A stretch of DNA of 64,000 bases from Pseudomonas sp. GM79 (GCF_000282495.1 NZ_AKJE01000114.1:1-64000), one strand, 5' to 3'; counted from the first letter of the stretch, positions 33,766 through 42,460 are shown. Notes: generated by a model not told the origin, from the letters alone. Made by a program: numbers and translations.

Positions 33766-34537
33766 GCTTGCAGCTATCTCCATGAACGTGAGTGGACGGG
33801 ACCGCGCTGACCACCGAGCCATGCAGGTCGTGGGCGTGGTCGTGATGGTGGTGATAAATCGCCAGGCTTTGCGCGTTTTTTCCGAACAGCTCGACGAACG
33901 CCGGATCGCCGCTGACTTGCTCGGGATGCCCGGAACAGCAGACATGACGATTCAGGCACACCACCTGGTCGGTGGTGCTCATCACCAGATGCAAATCGTG
34001 AGAGACCATCAAAACGCCGCAACCATGACGATCACGCAAGCGTGTGATCAGGCTGTAGAGCTCGGCTTGACCGGCCACGTCGACGCCTTGTACCGGCTCA
34101 TCAAGCACCAGCAATTCCGGTTCGCGCAGCAATGCCCGCGCCAGCAGCACCCGCTGCATTTCGCCACCGGAAACACTTTGCACCGGACTGTCGATCACCT
34201 GCTCGGCACCGACTTCCTTGAGGGCGGCTAACGCTCGAGCGCGGTCCACCCCCGGGACCAGACGCAAAAAACGCAGCACCGAAAGCGGCAGAGTCGGATC
34301 GACATGGAGCTTTTGCGGCATGTAACCGACGCGCAACTTCGGCTTGCGCCAGACGCTACCGCTGTCCGGTTTCAACAGGCCAAGTACCGCGCGCACCAGC
34401 GTGGTTTTGCCGGCACCGTTAGGGCCGATCAAGGTAACGATCTGCCCCGGCTCGACACTCAGCTCGATGTTGTCCAGCACGTTTTGCCCGGCAAAGGTGA
34501 CGGCCACCTGCTCGAGGCGAATCAGCGCGTTGCTCAT
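33758..34537 (-). CDS. znuC: Zinc ABC transporter ATP-binding protein with His-rich tail
   Basis: ZnuC powers ZnuB. The 259-residue ATPase has Walker A GPNGAGKTT (38-46), signature SVSGGEMQRVLLARALL and Walker B LLVLDEP. Residues about 227-259 form a tail with ten histidines (YHHHHDHAHDLHG and THVHGDSCKHG), which could bind zinc. The start at 34537 overlaps the zur stop (TGATG). Confidence 0.95.
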   Translation of the reverse strand: MSNALIRLEQVAVTFAGQNVLDNIELSVEPGQIVTLIGPNGAGKTTLVRAVLGLLKPDSGSVWRKPKLRVGYMPQKLHVDPTLPLSVLRFLRLVPGVDRARALAALKEVGAEQVIDSPVQSVSGGEMQRVLLARALLREPELLVLDEPVQGVDVAGQAELYSLITRLRDRHGCGVLMVSHDLHLVMSTTDQVVCLNRHVCCSGHPEQVSGDPAFVELFGKNAQSLAIYHHHHDHAHDLHGSVVSAVPSTHVHGDSCKHG

Positions 34538-35019
34538 CAAGCCCCCTGGCAACCCGAGCAGAGACCGATGACTTCAACGGTCTGGGCTTCGACGATAAAT
34601 CCGACATCTTTGGCGCTATCGATGATCGCGTCGCTGATGGATTTCTGTTCGAGTTCGATGGCGGCGTGGCATTCGCGGCAAATCAGAAACTGCCCCTGGT
34701 GGGCGTGTTCCGGGTGATTGCAGCCGACGAAGGCGTTCAACGAGGAGATGCGATGTACCAAGCCGTTTTCCAGCAGGAAATCCAGCGCGCGGTAAACGGT
34801 AGGAGGCGCGGCGCGACGGCCGTCCTGCTCGCTGAGCACCGCCAGAATGTCATAGGCGCCCAACGGTTTGTGGCTTTGCCACACCAGTTCCAGCACTCGT
34901 CGGCGCAAAGCGGTCAGGCGCAGCCCCTGACGTGCGCACAAGACATCGGCCTCAGACAATGCGCTATGTACGCAATGAGAGTGGTCGTGGGGACGGCTGG
35001 CAATCGGTGTTTTAGGCAT
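34537..35019 (-). CDS. zur: Zinc uptake regulator Zur (Fur family)
   Basis: Zur represses zinc uptake genes when zinc-loaded. The 160-residue protein has the Fur winged helix (LRLTALRRRVLELVWQS, PPTVYRALDFLLENGLVHRI), and structural zinc cysteines in CRECH and CSGC. It leads the zur-znuC-znuB operon and is divergent from znuA across about 66 bases, so it probably controls both directions and itself. In P. aeruginosa this gene is also called np20. Confidence 0.95.
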   Translation of the reverse strand: MPKTPIASRPHDHSHCVHSALSEADVLCARQGLRLTALRRRVLELVWQSHKPLGAYDILAVLSEQDGRRAAPPTVYRALDFLLENGLVHRISSLNAFVGCNHPEHAHQGQFLICRECHAAIELEQKSISDAIIDSAKDVGFIVEAQTVEVIGLCSGCQGA

Positions 35020-35045
35020 GAGCGGCGACGAGTTTTGTGAGAGAC

Positions 35046-35058
35046 GTTATTATGTTAC
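35046..35058. promoter_or_regulatory. Candidate Zur box between zur and znuA
   Basis: GTTATTATGTTAC matches 9 of 12 defined positions of the GTTATANTATAAC core of proteobacterial Zur operators. It lies centrally in the short divergent zur/znuA interval. Confidence 0.55.
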
Positions 35059-35085
35059 CCGTTCTCGCCTCTTCGAGTGGTCATC

Positions 35086-36042
35086 GTGTCCCGACTTTTT
35101 TCTATCTTTGTCGCATTTGTCGCCAGTTTTCTGCTGATCGGCTCAGCTCAAGCAGAGGTTAAAGTCCTCACCAGCGTCAAACCTCTGCAGCTGATAGCCG
35201 CGGCGGTGCAGGACGGCGTAGCGGTTCCGGAAGTTTTGCTGCCGCCCGGCGCCTCGCCCCATAACTATGCCTTGCGCCCATCCGATGTACGGAAAGTGCA
35301 ATCGGTGGATCTGCTGTACTGGATCGGCCCGGACATGGAAGGTTTCCTGCCTCGCGTGCTGAAAGGTCGTGCGCTGCCCAGCGTCGCGGTGCAGGATTTG
35401 CCGGGCCTGAAACTGCGACATTTCGCCGAAGATAACCATTCCCACGCCGAAGAAGCCGACGAAGCCGACGAAGCCGACGAAGCCGACGAAGCCGACGAGC
35501 ATGACCACGATCACCGCCCCGGTAGCCTGGATGCACACTTGTGGTTGTCACCGATCAACGCCCGAGTGATCGCCACCAAAATGGCCACCGATCTGAGCGC
35601 CGCCGATCCGGCCAACGCGGCGCGCTACCAGAGCAACCTCAAGGCATTCGATGAACGCCTGGATGCTTTAGACCTGCGCCTGAAGGCCCGTCTGGCGGGT
35701 ATCGCGGGCAAGCCATATTTCGTGTTCCACGAAGCCTTCGACTACTTCGAAGACGCTTACGGCCTCAAGCACACTGGCGTATTCAGTGTCGCAGCCGAAG
35801 TACAACCCGGTGCCCAGCACGTCGCGGCGATGCGCACGCGGTTGCAGGAAGTCGGCAAGACTTGCGTGTTCAGCGAACCACCGCTGCGCCCACGTCTGGC
35901 AGAAACCCTGGTGGCCGGGCTGCCGGTGAAACTGGCGGAACTGGATGCGCTCGGCGGGTACACGCCAGCGACCGCTCAAGGGTATGAGCAACTGCTGGAA
36001 AAGCTGGGGAATGATTTGGCGGGGTGTCTGGAGTCGCTGTAG
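35086..36042 (+). CDS. znuA: Periplasmic zinc-binding protein ZnuA
   Basis: ZnuA captures zinc for ZnuBC. The 318-residue protein has a signal peptide cut after SAQA (about 23) and zinc-site histidines in PPGASPHNYALRPSD, SLDAHLWLSP and FHEAFDYF. The usual metal-rich loop (about 115-145) here includes five EAD repeats between His-rich pieces. The start is a GTG at 35086, preceded by GAGTGG; a GTG at 35077 is possible. Confidence 0.95.
   Translation: MSRLFSIFVAFVASFLLIGSAQAEVKVLTSVKPLQLIAAAVQDGVAVPEVLLPPGASPHNYALRPSDVRKVQSVDLLYWIGPDMEGFLPRVLKGRALPSVAVQDLPGLKLRHFAEDNHSHAEEADEADEADEADEADEHDHDHRPGSLDAHLWLSPINARVIATKMATDLSAADPANAARYQSNLKAFDERLDALDLRLKARLAGIAGKPYFVFHEAFDYFEDAYGLKHTGVFSVAAEVQPGAQHVAAMRTRLQEVGKTCVFSEPPLRPRLAETLVAGLPVKLAELDALGGYTPATAQGYEQLLEKLGNDLAGCLESL
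35452..35496 (+). repeat. Five tandem 9-bp repeats within znuA
   Basis: GAAGCCGAC is repeated five times without error and encodes (EAD)5 at residues 123-137 in the metal-binding loop of ZnuA. Such perfect in-frame repeats can expand or contract without breaking the gene. Confidence 0.97.
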
Positions 36043-36066
36043 TTCCGAAAATTGTGTCGCCCCCAA

Positions 36067-36155
36067 TCGCGGGCAAGCCACGCTCCCCCAGAGTTTGTAT
36101 CGTTCGCCAATATTATGAACGGCACAAATTCTGTGGGAGCGTGGCTTGCCCGCGA
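36067..36155. repeat. REPIN
   Basis: TCGCGGGCAAGCCACGCTCCC begins at 36067 and GTGGGAGCGTGGCTTGCCCGCGA ends at 36155. It lies between the convergent znuA and thrB genes. Confidence 0.9.
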
Positions 36156-36160
36156 TGCTT

Positions 36161-37111
36161 TTAGAGGGCGAAAGGCAGCGGTGTGTGGACCTTCTGCCGC
36201 TGCATCAGCCGCAACTGAAATTCCATCGGATCGTGAATCAACACGTCCTGCCCGGCGAAAGACTCCGCGGCGATCAACCGCGACAACCAGAACCGTACGC
36301 ACGCCACGCGCAGCATGGTCGGCCATAGCTCGGCTTCAGCAGCGGTAAACGGTCGAAGCGCGGCATAAGCGCCCAGCAATGCCCGCGCCCGAGCGCCATC
36401 AAGCTGCCCTTGCTCGTCCGAACACCAATCGTTCAAGGCAATCGCCACGTCATAGAGCATCGGCCCCGAACACGCGTTATAGAAGTCGATCAACCCGGTC
36501 AGGTGCGTGCCTTCGAACATTGCGTTATCGCGGAACAGGTCGGCGTGGATGTTGGCCCGCGGCAGCGCCAGAATTTTCGTCTTCTGCTGTGTGATTTCAT
36601 CCAGCGCCCGTTGCAGCAAATCGCTTTGCTCGGCATTCAGGTGCGAAAGCAACTGCGTGCCCTCTTCCAGCATCCAGTCCAGGCCGCGATCGGTTTTGCG
36701 TTTGATCATGTTGGCCTGGGTCGCCAGGTGCAGATGAGCCAGCAGCTCGCCGACCTGAGCGCAATGCTGCGCGTTGGCGTCCTTGATGTGCTTGCCCGCC
36801 AGACGGGGCTGCAACAGCGCAGGTTTACCGGCCAGTTCGCGCAACGCGACGCCGTCGGTGGTGCGCAGGGCATAAGGCACCGGCAGGTTGGCGTCGTGCA
36901 GCACGTCGAGCAGTTCGATGAAAAACGGCATCTCCTGCACCGGACCGCGCTCGACCAGGGTCAGGACAAACTCACCCTGCTCCAGGCTGATAAAGAAATT
37001 GGTGTTTTCGCTACCGGCGGCGATCCCCTGGAAATCAAGCAGGCGGCCAAGCCCGTAAGGGGCGAGAAAGGTTTCCAGCTCGGGCCGAGCCAGGGGGGTG
37101 AACACAGACAT
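36161..37111 (-). CDS. thrB: Homoserine kinase (APH-fold, ThrB type II)
   Basis: This enzyme phosphorylates homoserine in threonine synthesis. The 316-residue protein has the aminoglycoside-phosphotransferase-like fold used by Pseudomonas homoserine kinases: GIAAGSENTNFFI (nucleotide loop), ANIHADLFRDNAMF (catalytic loop with Asp) and LTGLIDFYNACSG (metal-binding Asp). The DUF2782 gene lies 59 bases upstream on the same strand, an arrangement conserved in Pseudomonas. Confidence 0.93.
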   Translation of the reverse strand: MSVFTPLARPELETFLAPYGLGRLLDFQGIAAGSENTNFFISLEQGEFVLTLVERGPVQEMPFFIELLDVLHDANLPVPYALRTTDGVALRELAGKPALLQPRLAGKHIKDANAQHCAQVGELLAHLHLATQANMIKRKTDRGLDWMLEEGTQLLSHLNAEQSDLLQRALDEITQQKTKILALPRANIHADLFRDNAMFEGTHLTGLIDFYNACSGPMLYDVAIALNDWCSDEQGQLDGARARALLGAYAALRPFTAAEAELWPTMLRVACVRFWLSRLIAAESFAGQDVLIHDPMEFQLRLMQRQKVHTPLPFAL

Positions 37112-37170
37112 GGTTAAAACTGCCAGTACGGGCGCCGCGACTGCCGGCGCCGATTTAAGTTAGGAGCGGT

Positions 37171-37458
37171 TTACCACTCGAATATTTTCCACGACGGAAT
37201 CAGCATATCCGGCTGGTCCGAGCGGATGAAGTTACCGTCGGAGCCATCAGCGCGCACCAGGAAATACGGTTTGCCGACTTTCGGGGTCACCTTGATGGCA
37301 TACAAAAAACCATTTTGCCGATACTCCTGAATGGTTTTATCGCCTTCCGTGCGGATTGTTACATCCGGGTCTGCCGAGGGCGCATCGTCCGCCGCCATGA
37401 CAGCCAATGGAGTGATTGCAAACAAGCCAGCCAGCAACAAGCGATTTAGTGTGCGCAT
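37171..37458 (-). CDS. DUF2782 family exported protein
   Basis: This 95-residue protein has a signal peptide (MRTLNRLLLAGLFAITPLAVMA, cleaved about residue 22) and a small mature domain with TIRTEGDKTIQEYRQNGFLYAIKVTPKVGKPYFLV, diagnostic of DUF2782. It is divergent from polA and upstream of thrB. The function is unknown. Confidence 0.88.
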   Translation of the reverse strand: MRTLNRLLLAGLFAITPLAVMAADDAPSADPDVTIRTEGDKTIQEYRQNGFLYAIKVTPKVGKPYFLVRADGSDGNFIRSDQPDMLIPSWKIFEW

Positions 37459-37532
37459 GATAACCTTGTCCCTTTGTCGTCAACGGTCCCGCTATTCTAG
37501 CGCCGGACCCGCCGAAAAGGTTGATCCTGCTC

Positions 37533-40301
37533 ATGAGCCAAGCCCCCCTCGTCCTGGTGGACGGTTCTTCTTATCTGTACCGCGCCTTTCACGCGCTGCC
37601 ACCGCTGACTACGTCCAAAGGCCTGCCGACCGGTGCGGTCAAAGGCGTTTTGAACATGCTCAAGAGTCTGCGCAAGCAGTACCCGGACAGCCCGTTCGCC
37701 GTGGTATTCGACGCCAAGGGCGGGACGTTCCGCGACGCAATGTTCGCCGAATACAAGGCCAATCGCCCAAGCATGCCCGATGACATGCGGGTTCAGATCG
37801 AACCGTTGCACGCCAGCGTCAAGGCCTTGGGCTTTCCATTGCTGTGCGTGGACAACGTCGAAGCCGACGACGTGATTGGCACCCTGGCCCGCAGCAGCGC
37901 GGCTGCCGACCGTCCGGTGGTGATCTCCACCGGCGACAAGGACATGGCGCAACTGGTCGACGGGCACATTACCTTGGTCAATACGATGACCGGTAGCGCG
38001 CTGGACGTGGAAGGCGTGAAGGAGAAATTCGGCGTCGCTCCCGAGCAGATCATCGATTATCTGGCACTGATGGGCGATTCGTCCGACAACATCCCGGGCG
38101 TTCCGGGTATCGGTCCCAAGACCGCTTCCGGCCTGCTGGTCGGCGTGAATGGCGGCCTGACCGAGCTCTATGCACAGCTCGACATCGTCCCGACCCTGCC
38201 GATTCGCGGCGCCAAAACCTTGCCGGCCAAGCTCGAAGAGCATAAGGAGATGGCGTTCCTCTCCTATCAACTGGCAACCATCAAGATCGACGTGCCGCTG
38301 GACATCGGTCTCGATGACCTGCAAATGGGCCAGCCGGATCACGACAAACTCGCCGAGCTCTACACCCTGCTGGAATTCAAAAGCTGGTTCGAAGAGAACC
38401 AGCGTGACGCGAAGCGCTCGGGTCAGGAAATTGTCGAGGTCACCCAGGAACAGCCGGGCGCCGCCGAAGCGAAGTACGAAACCATCCTCGACCAAAAGCA
38501 CTTCGAGGCCTGGCTGGACAAGCTCGACAAGGCGCCGTTGATTGCCTTCGTCACCGAAACCAACGGCAGCGATGCCCAACATGCACAACTGGTGGGCCTG
38601 TCGTTTTCCGTCGCGGCCAACGAAGCGGCCTACATTCCGCTGACCCATTCCTACATGGGTGTGCCGGAGCAACTGGATCGCGACACTGTGCTGCTGGCGC
38701 TGAAGCCGCTGCTGGAAAACCCGAATAAGCTGAAAGTCGGCCAACACGCCAAGTTCGAAACCAATATCCTCGCCAACTGCGCCATCGGTGGCGATCAGAG
38801 CAACGGGATTATTGTTCAGGGCATTGCCTACGACACCATGCTCGAGTCTTACGTCCTGGACTCGACGGCCACCCGCCACGACATGGACAGCCTGGCGCTC
38901 AAGTACCTGGGCCAAAGCAAGAGCGACATTCAAGGGATCGCGGGCAAAGGCGTCAAACAGCTGACTTTCGACCAGATATCTCTTGAGCTGGCAGGCCCCT
39001 ATGCCGCCGAAGACGCTGACGTTACCTTCCGTCTGCACCTGGCATTGCAGGATAAACTGGCAGCAACGCCAAGCCTGGGCAAAGTGCTCAACGAGATTGA
39101 AATGCCGCTGATGCCGGTTCTGGCCCGAATCGAACGCCAGGGCGCGCTCGTGGATGCCAACCTGCTGGGCATCCAGAGTGTCGAACTGGGCGAGAAACTG
39201 GTCGCCCTTGAGCGCGAGGCCTTTGCCATTGCCGGTGAGGAATTCAACCTGGGCTCGCCAAAGCAACTGGGCGTGATCCTCTACGAAAAGCTCGGCTTGC
39301 CCGTACTCAGCAAAACCGCCAAGGGCCAGGCCTCGACCGCCGAAGCGGTGTTGGCCGAATTGGCCGAACAGGACTACCCGCTGCCCAAGGTGCTGATGCA
39401 ATACCGCTCGCTGAGCAAGCTCAAAAGCACCTATACCGACCGTTTGCCAGAGCAGATCAACACTCGCACCGGGCGCATTCATACGTCTTACCAGCAAGCC
39501 GTCGCCGCCACCGGACGTTTGTCGTCCATCGACCCGAACCTGCAGAACATTCCGATTCGCACTGCCGAAGGTCGTCGGATTCGTCAGGCGTTCGTCGCGC
39601 CGAAAGGCTACAAGCTGCTGGCCGCGGACTACTCGCAAATCGAACTGCGGATCATGGCGCATCTGGCCAAGGACGAAGGTTTGCTGCACGCCTTCCGCAA
39701 CAACCTCGATGTACACCGGGCAACGGCCGCAGAGGTGTTTGGCGTCGAGCTGGACGCAGTCACCAACGATCAGCGTCGCAGCGCGAAAGCCATCAACTTC
39801 GGTTTGATCTACGGCATGAGCGCGTTTGGCCTGGCCAAGCAGATCGGCGTGGACCGTAAACAGTCCCAAGCCTACATCGACCGCTACTTCGCCCGTTATC
39901 CCGGCGTACTGGAATACATGGAGCGCACGCGCGCCCAGGCCGCCGAGCAAGGTTTCGTCGAAACCATCTTCGGCCGTCGTCTCTACCTGCCGGAAATCAA
40001 CGCGAAAAACCAGGCTCTGCGCAAAGCTGCCGAGCGCACGGCAATCAATGCCCCAATGCAAGGCACCGCGGCGGACATTATCAAGAAAGCCATGGTAACG
40101 GTGGATAACTGGCTGACTTCGTCAGGCCTGGACGCCAAAGTCATCTTGCAGGTACACGATGAATTGGTGCTTGAGGTACGTGAGGATCTGATCGATCAGG
40201 TGCGTGAGGACATTCGCATGCACATGAGCAGCGCCGCCCAACTGGATGTACCGCTTCTGGTCGAGGTAGGCGTAGGCAACAACTGGGATGAAGCGCACTG
40301 A
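37533..40301 (+). CDS. polA: DNA polymerase I
   Basis: PolA fills gaps and removes RNA primers in repair and replication. The 922-residue protein has the 5' nuclease domain (about 1-290, DGSSYLYRAFHAL, GDKDMAQLV, GDSSDNIPGVPGIGPKTA), a 3'-5' exonuclease domain (about 310-520) and the family A polymerase domain (LLAADYSQIELRIMAHLA motif A, RRSAKAINFGLIYG motif B, LQVHDELVLE motif C). I chose the ATG at 37533 over a TTG at 37521. ErsA follows in the next gap. Confidence 0.97.
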   Translation: MSQAPLVLVDGSSYLYRAFHALPPLTTSKGLPTGAVKGVLNMLKSLRKQYPDSPFAVVFDAKGGTFRDAMFAEYKANRPSMPDDMRVQIEPLHASVKALGFPLLCVDNVEADDVIGTLARSSAAADRPVVISTGDKDMAQLVDGHITLVNTMTGSALDVEGVKEKFGVAPEQIIDYLALMGDSSDNIPGVPGIGPKTASGLLVGVNGGLTELYAQLDIVPTLPIRGAKTLPAKLEEHKEMAFLSYQLATIKIDVPLDIGLDDLQMGQPDHDKLAELYTLLEFKSWFEENQRDAKRSGQEIVEVTQEQPGAAEAKYETILDQKHFEAWLDKLDKAPLIAFVTETNGSDAQHAQLVGLSFSVAANEAAYIPLTHSYMGVPEQLDRDTVLLALKPLLENPNKLKVGQHAKFETNILANCAIGGDQSNGIIVQGIAYDTMLESYVLDSTATRHDMDSLALKYLGQSKSDIQGIAGKGVKQLTFDQISLELAGPYAAEDADVTFRLHLALQDKLAATPSLGKVLNEIEMPLMPVLARIERQGALVDANLLGIQSVELGEKLVALEREAFAIAGEEFNLGSPKQLGVILYEKLGLPVLSKTAKGQASTAEAVLAELAEQDYPLPKVLMQYRSLSKLKSTYTDRLPEQINTRTGRIHTSYQQAVAATGRLSSIDPNLQNIPIRTAEGRRIRQAFVAPKGYKLLAADYSQIELRIMAHLAKDEGLLHAFRNNLDVHRATAAEVFGVELDAVTNDQRRSAKAINFGLIYGMSAFGLAKQIGVDRKQSQAYIDRYFARYPGVLEYMERTRAQAAEQGFVETIFGRRLYLPEINAKNQALRKAAERTAINAPMQGTAADIIKKAMVTVDNWLTSSGLDAKVILQVHDELVLEVREDLIDQVREDIRMHMSSAAQLDVPLLVEVGVGNNWDEAH

Positions 40302-40411
40302 TCAGCCTGAACGACGCCTGTGCTGCGGCCTTATGCCGCAGCACAAAATAACGAAGGGCTATAGTGCGGAAAATGACATCGATTATTTCCAATGGTTTTT
40401 GAAAATAGTCT

Positions 40412-40439
40412 GAACTAAATCCGTGAACCGCCACTCAGA
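40412..40439 (+). promoter_or_regulatory. Candidate AlgU-type promoter of ErsA
   Basis: GAACTA (40412-40417) and TCAGA (40435-40439) are spaced by 17 bases, fitting the AlgU pattern GAACTT-N16/17-TCTRA with one change in each box. ErsA of P. aeruginosa is AlgU-dependent, so position and sequence agree. Confidence 0.6.
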
Positions 40440-40445
40440 GATACT

Positions 40446-40577
40446 GAATGGCTGGTGAAGCCCTTCGATGCTCCTATGTTGTGTTAAGTGTTGGCAGATA
40501 TCTGGACCCCGCCCTAGCGGTCCGGAACTTGAACCCCGGAACTTCTCCCTCCCCATATGAAGTCCGGGGTTTTTTTT
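40446..40577 (+). ncRNA. ersA: ErsA small RNA (Spot 42-position sRNA)
   Basis: The gap between polA and engB is where Pseudomonas encodes ErsA, an Hfq-type sRNA (about 132 nt in P. aeruginosa) that regulates algC and oprD mRNAs. Here a predicted start near 40446 and the U-tract ending at 40577 give about 132 nt. A middle hairpin pairs GGACC (about 40504) with GGTCC. The terminator stem AACCCCGGA..CTT (40532-40544) pairs with AAGTCCGGGGTT (40560-40571), and its loop holds CTCCCTCCCC, a likely pairing seed against ribosome-binding sites. The 5' end is inferred. Confidence 0.8.
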
Positions 40578-40601
40578 GCCTGGCTTTTCACCTGTAAAGC
40601 C

Positions 40602-41243
40602 TTACTCGGCAGCCTCGCTGCCCTTGTCCGCCAACTCCATCCAGCCCGCCAGTACAGTGTAGGCGTCTTCCAGCCCCATGCGTTTGGGTGCCGAAAACAG
40701 CTGGATAGTGATCGTATCGCCCCAGCCCTTGCGGATTTCCGACTGAACCTTGAGCAGCACGTTTTTCGCCGCACCGTAGGTCAGCTTGTCTGCCTTGGTC
40801 AGCAAAATATGCATCGGCATGCCGCTGGCGACAGCCCAATCGAGCATCAGCAGGTCGAAATCGGTCATTGGATGACGGATGTCCATCATCAGAATCAAAC
40901 CTTTCAAACTCTCGCGGCCGCCCAGATAGGCTTCGAGGTGACGCTGCCAGTGCATCTTCAACGGAATTGGTACTTTTGCGTAACCGTAACCCGGCAGGTC
41001 GACCAGACGGCGTTCATCGTCTAGCTTGAAGAAGTTCAACAGCTGCGTGCGACCCGGAGTTTTCGAGGTACGCGCCAGGCTGGCGTGTGTCAGGGTGTTC
41101 AATGCGCTGGACTTGCCGGCGTTGGAACGCCCGGCGAAGGCCACTTCAAAGCCTTCGTCGTCGGGGCATTGATCGACTTTGGCGGCGCTGAGCATGAAGG
41201 TGGACTGTTGGCACAGACCGAGGATGGGGTTCTTGAGTTGCAT
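40602..41243 (-). CDS. engB: Ribosome biogenesis GTPase EngB/YihA
   Basis: EngB is an essential GTPase for 50S ribosome assembly. The 213-residue protein has G1 GRSNAGKSS (38-46), G2 TPGRTQ, G3 DLPGYGYA and G4 TKADKL. I chose the ATG at 41243; the longer frame adds 55 residues that run into the divergent promoter region. polA-sRNA-engB is a conserved gammaproteobacterial arrangement. Confidence 0.95.
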   Translation of the reverse strand: MQLKNPILGLCQQSTFMLSAAKVDQCPDDEGFEVAFAGRSNAGKSSALNTLTHASLARTSKTPGRTQLLNFFKLDDERRLVDLPGYGYAKVPIPLKMHWQRHLEAYLGGRESLKGLILMMDIRHPMTDFDLLMLDWAVASGMPMHILLTKADKLTYGAAKNVLLKVQSEIRKGWGDTITIQLFSAPKRMGLEDAYTVLAGWMELADKGSEAAE

Positions 41244-41316
41244 GGGATTTCCGATGTGGGCGGCGCCGGGAATGGACGCGGCAAGCAGTGTCGTTTCCGT
41301 TTCAGTGACGCCAGTA

Positions 41317-41322
41317 TATAAT
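41317..41322 (+). promoter_or_regulatory. Candidate -10 box for the cytochrome genes
   Basis: TATAAT is a perfect sigma-70 -10 about 110 bases before the cytochrome c5-like gene. The matching -35 position reads TTTCCG, a poor fit, so activation or a different sigma factor is possible. Confidence 0.4.
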
Positions 41323-41434
41323 GCCGCAGATTTTGTGTGCGCTTTGTCCCAGCGTAGGATGAAGTTCACGAGAGCGATTAACCTTGATTGCGCATTAGAA
41401 CGCAGCACGCTCTCAACCCTGAAAAGGTCGTTTT

Positions 41435-41725
41435 ATGACGAAATGGCTGCTAGCTGCCGGTGTCTTGATGCCGCTTTACAGCGCTCAGGCTACACAGGAT
41501 CCGGAAGCTGTGTACAACCGTGTTTGTGGTGCCTGTCATTCCGGCCAACTACCCATGGCGCCCCGCAAGGGCGATCAGGAAGCTTGGACGCCGAGGTTGG
41601 CGAAAGGTATGGAGACGCTGGTGCAACACGTGACCCAGGGTTTCAAGGCGATGCCGCCGCGTGGTTTGTGCATGGACTGCAGTGCCGAGGATTACCGAGC
41701 CATCATCCAGTGGATGAGCGAGTAA
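41435..41725 (+). CDS. Cytochrome c5-like protein
   Basis: This 96-residue protein has a signal peptide cut near AQA (about 19) and one haem c site CGACH at 31-35. The C-terminal half has two extra cysteines (GLCMDCSAED), a feature of cytochrome c5. The axial Met is probably Met74 in AMPPRG. It is periplasmic, just upstream of cytochrome c4, and both may carry electrons to terminal oxidases. Confidence 0.9.
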   Translation: MTKWLLAAGVLMPLYSAQATQDPEAVYNRVCGACHSGQLPMAPRKGDQEAWTPRLAKGMETLVQHVTQGFKAMPPRGLCMDCSAEDYRAIIQWMSE

Positions 41726-41771
41726 ACCCGGTCCATAACTCTTTAACCCTTAGCCGTAGTTGGATTAGCTG

Positions 41772-42383
41772 ATGAACAAATTGATCGTGAGTCTGCTGTT
41801 GACCGTGGGGATCTCCGGTATTGCCCATGCTGCAGGTGATGCGACTGCTGGTCAGGCGAAAGCCGCAGTATGTGGCGCCTGTCATGGCCCGGATGGCAAT
41901 AGCATGGCGCCTAACTTTCCGAAACTGGCAGGTCAGGGCGAGCGTTATCTGAACAAGCAGCTGCACGACATCAAGTCCGGCAAACGCACGGTACTGGAAA
42001 TGACCGGCCTGCTGACCAACCTGAGCGATCAGGACCTGGCTGATATCTCCGCCTACTTCGCCAGCCAGAAAGGCAGCGTTGGCGCCGCCGACCCGAAAGT
42101 CGTGGCTCGCGGTGAAGCACTGTTCCGTGGCGGTGATCTGGCCAAGGGCCTGCCAGCTTGCACTGGTTGCCACTCGCCTAACGGTACCGGTAACGCCGCT
42201 GCCGGCTTCCCGCATCTGGGCGGCCAGCATGCCCAGTACGTCGGCAAGCAACTGACCGACTTCAGAAAAGAAGAAGGTGGCCGCACCAACGACGGCGATA
42301 CCAAACCGATGCAGAGCATCGCTAAAAAGCTGAGCGACGAAGATATCGCCGCAGTCTCCAGCTATATTCAAGGCTTGCACTGA
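41772..42383 (+). CDS. cc4: Cytochrome c4 (di-haem)
   Basis: This 203-residue periplasmic di-haem cytochrome has a signal peptide cut after AHA (about 20) and two homologous halves with haem sites CGACH (34-38) and CTGCH (130-134), each followed by a Met ligand (NSMAPNFPKLAGQ in the first half, TKPMQSIAKKL in the second). Cytochrome c4 donates electrons to haem-copper oxidases in Pseudomonas. It is 46 bases after the c5-like gene. Confidence 0.95.
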   Translation: MNKLIVSLLLTVGISGIAHAAGDATAGQAKAAVCGACHGPDGNSMAPNFPKLAGQGERYLNKQLHDIKSGKRTVLEMTGLLTNLSDQDLADISAYFASQKGSVGAADPKVVARGEALFRGGDLAKGLPACTGCHSPNGTGNAAAGFPHLGGQHAQYVGKQLTDFRKEEGGRTNDGDTKPMQSIAKKLSDEDIAAVSSYIQGLH

Positions 42384-42398
42384 GATCGATCGAACAAG

Positions 42399-42428
42399 CG
42401 TTGCTAGAGATGTACATCTCTAGCAACG
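42399..42428. repeat. Perfect 30-bp palindrome after cc4
   Basis: CGTTGCTAGAGATG runs from 42399 and reads into its exact inverse ending at 42428, with no unpaired bases in the DNA dyad. It lies 16 bases after the cc4 stop, without a U-tract. It may be a transcript-stabilising hairpin or a protein-binding dyad. Confidence 0.85.
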
Positions 42429-42460
42429 TTAACACTCGATTAATCCGTCGATGCAAACAT

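Noticed and set aside
37497..40061. 854-codon antisense frame over polA
   Set aside because: A shadow of the GC-rich polA coding strand; no family features and polA is clearly the real gene.
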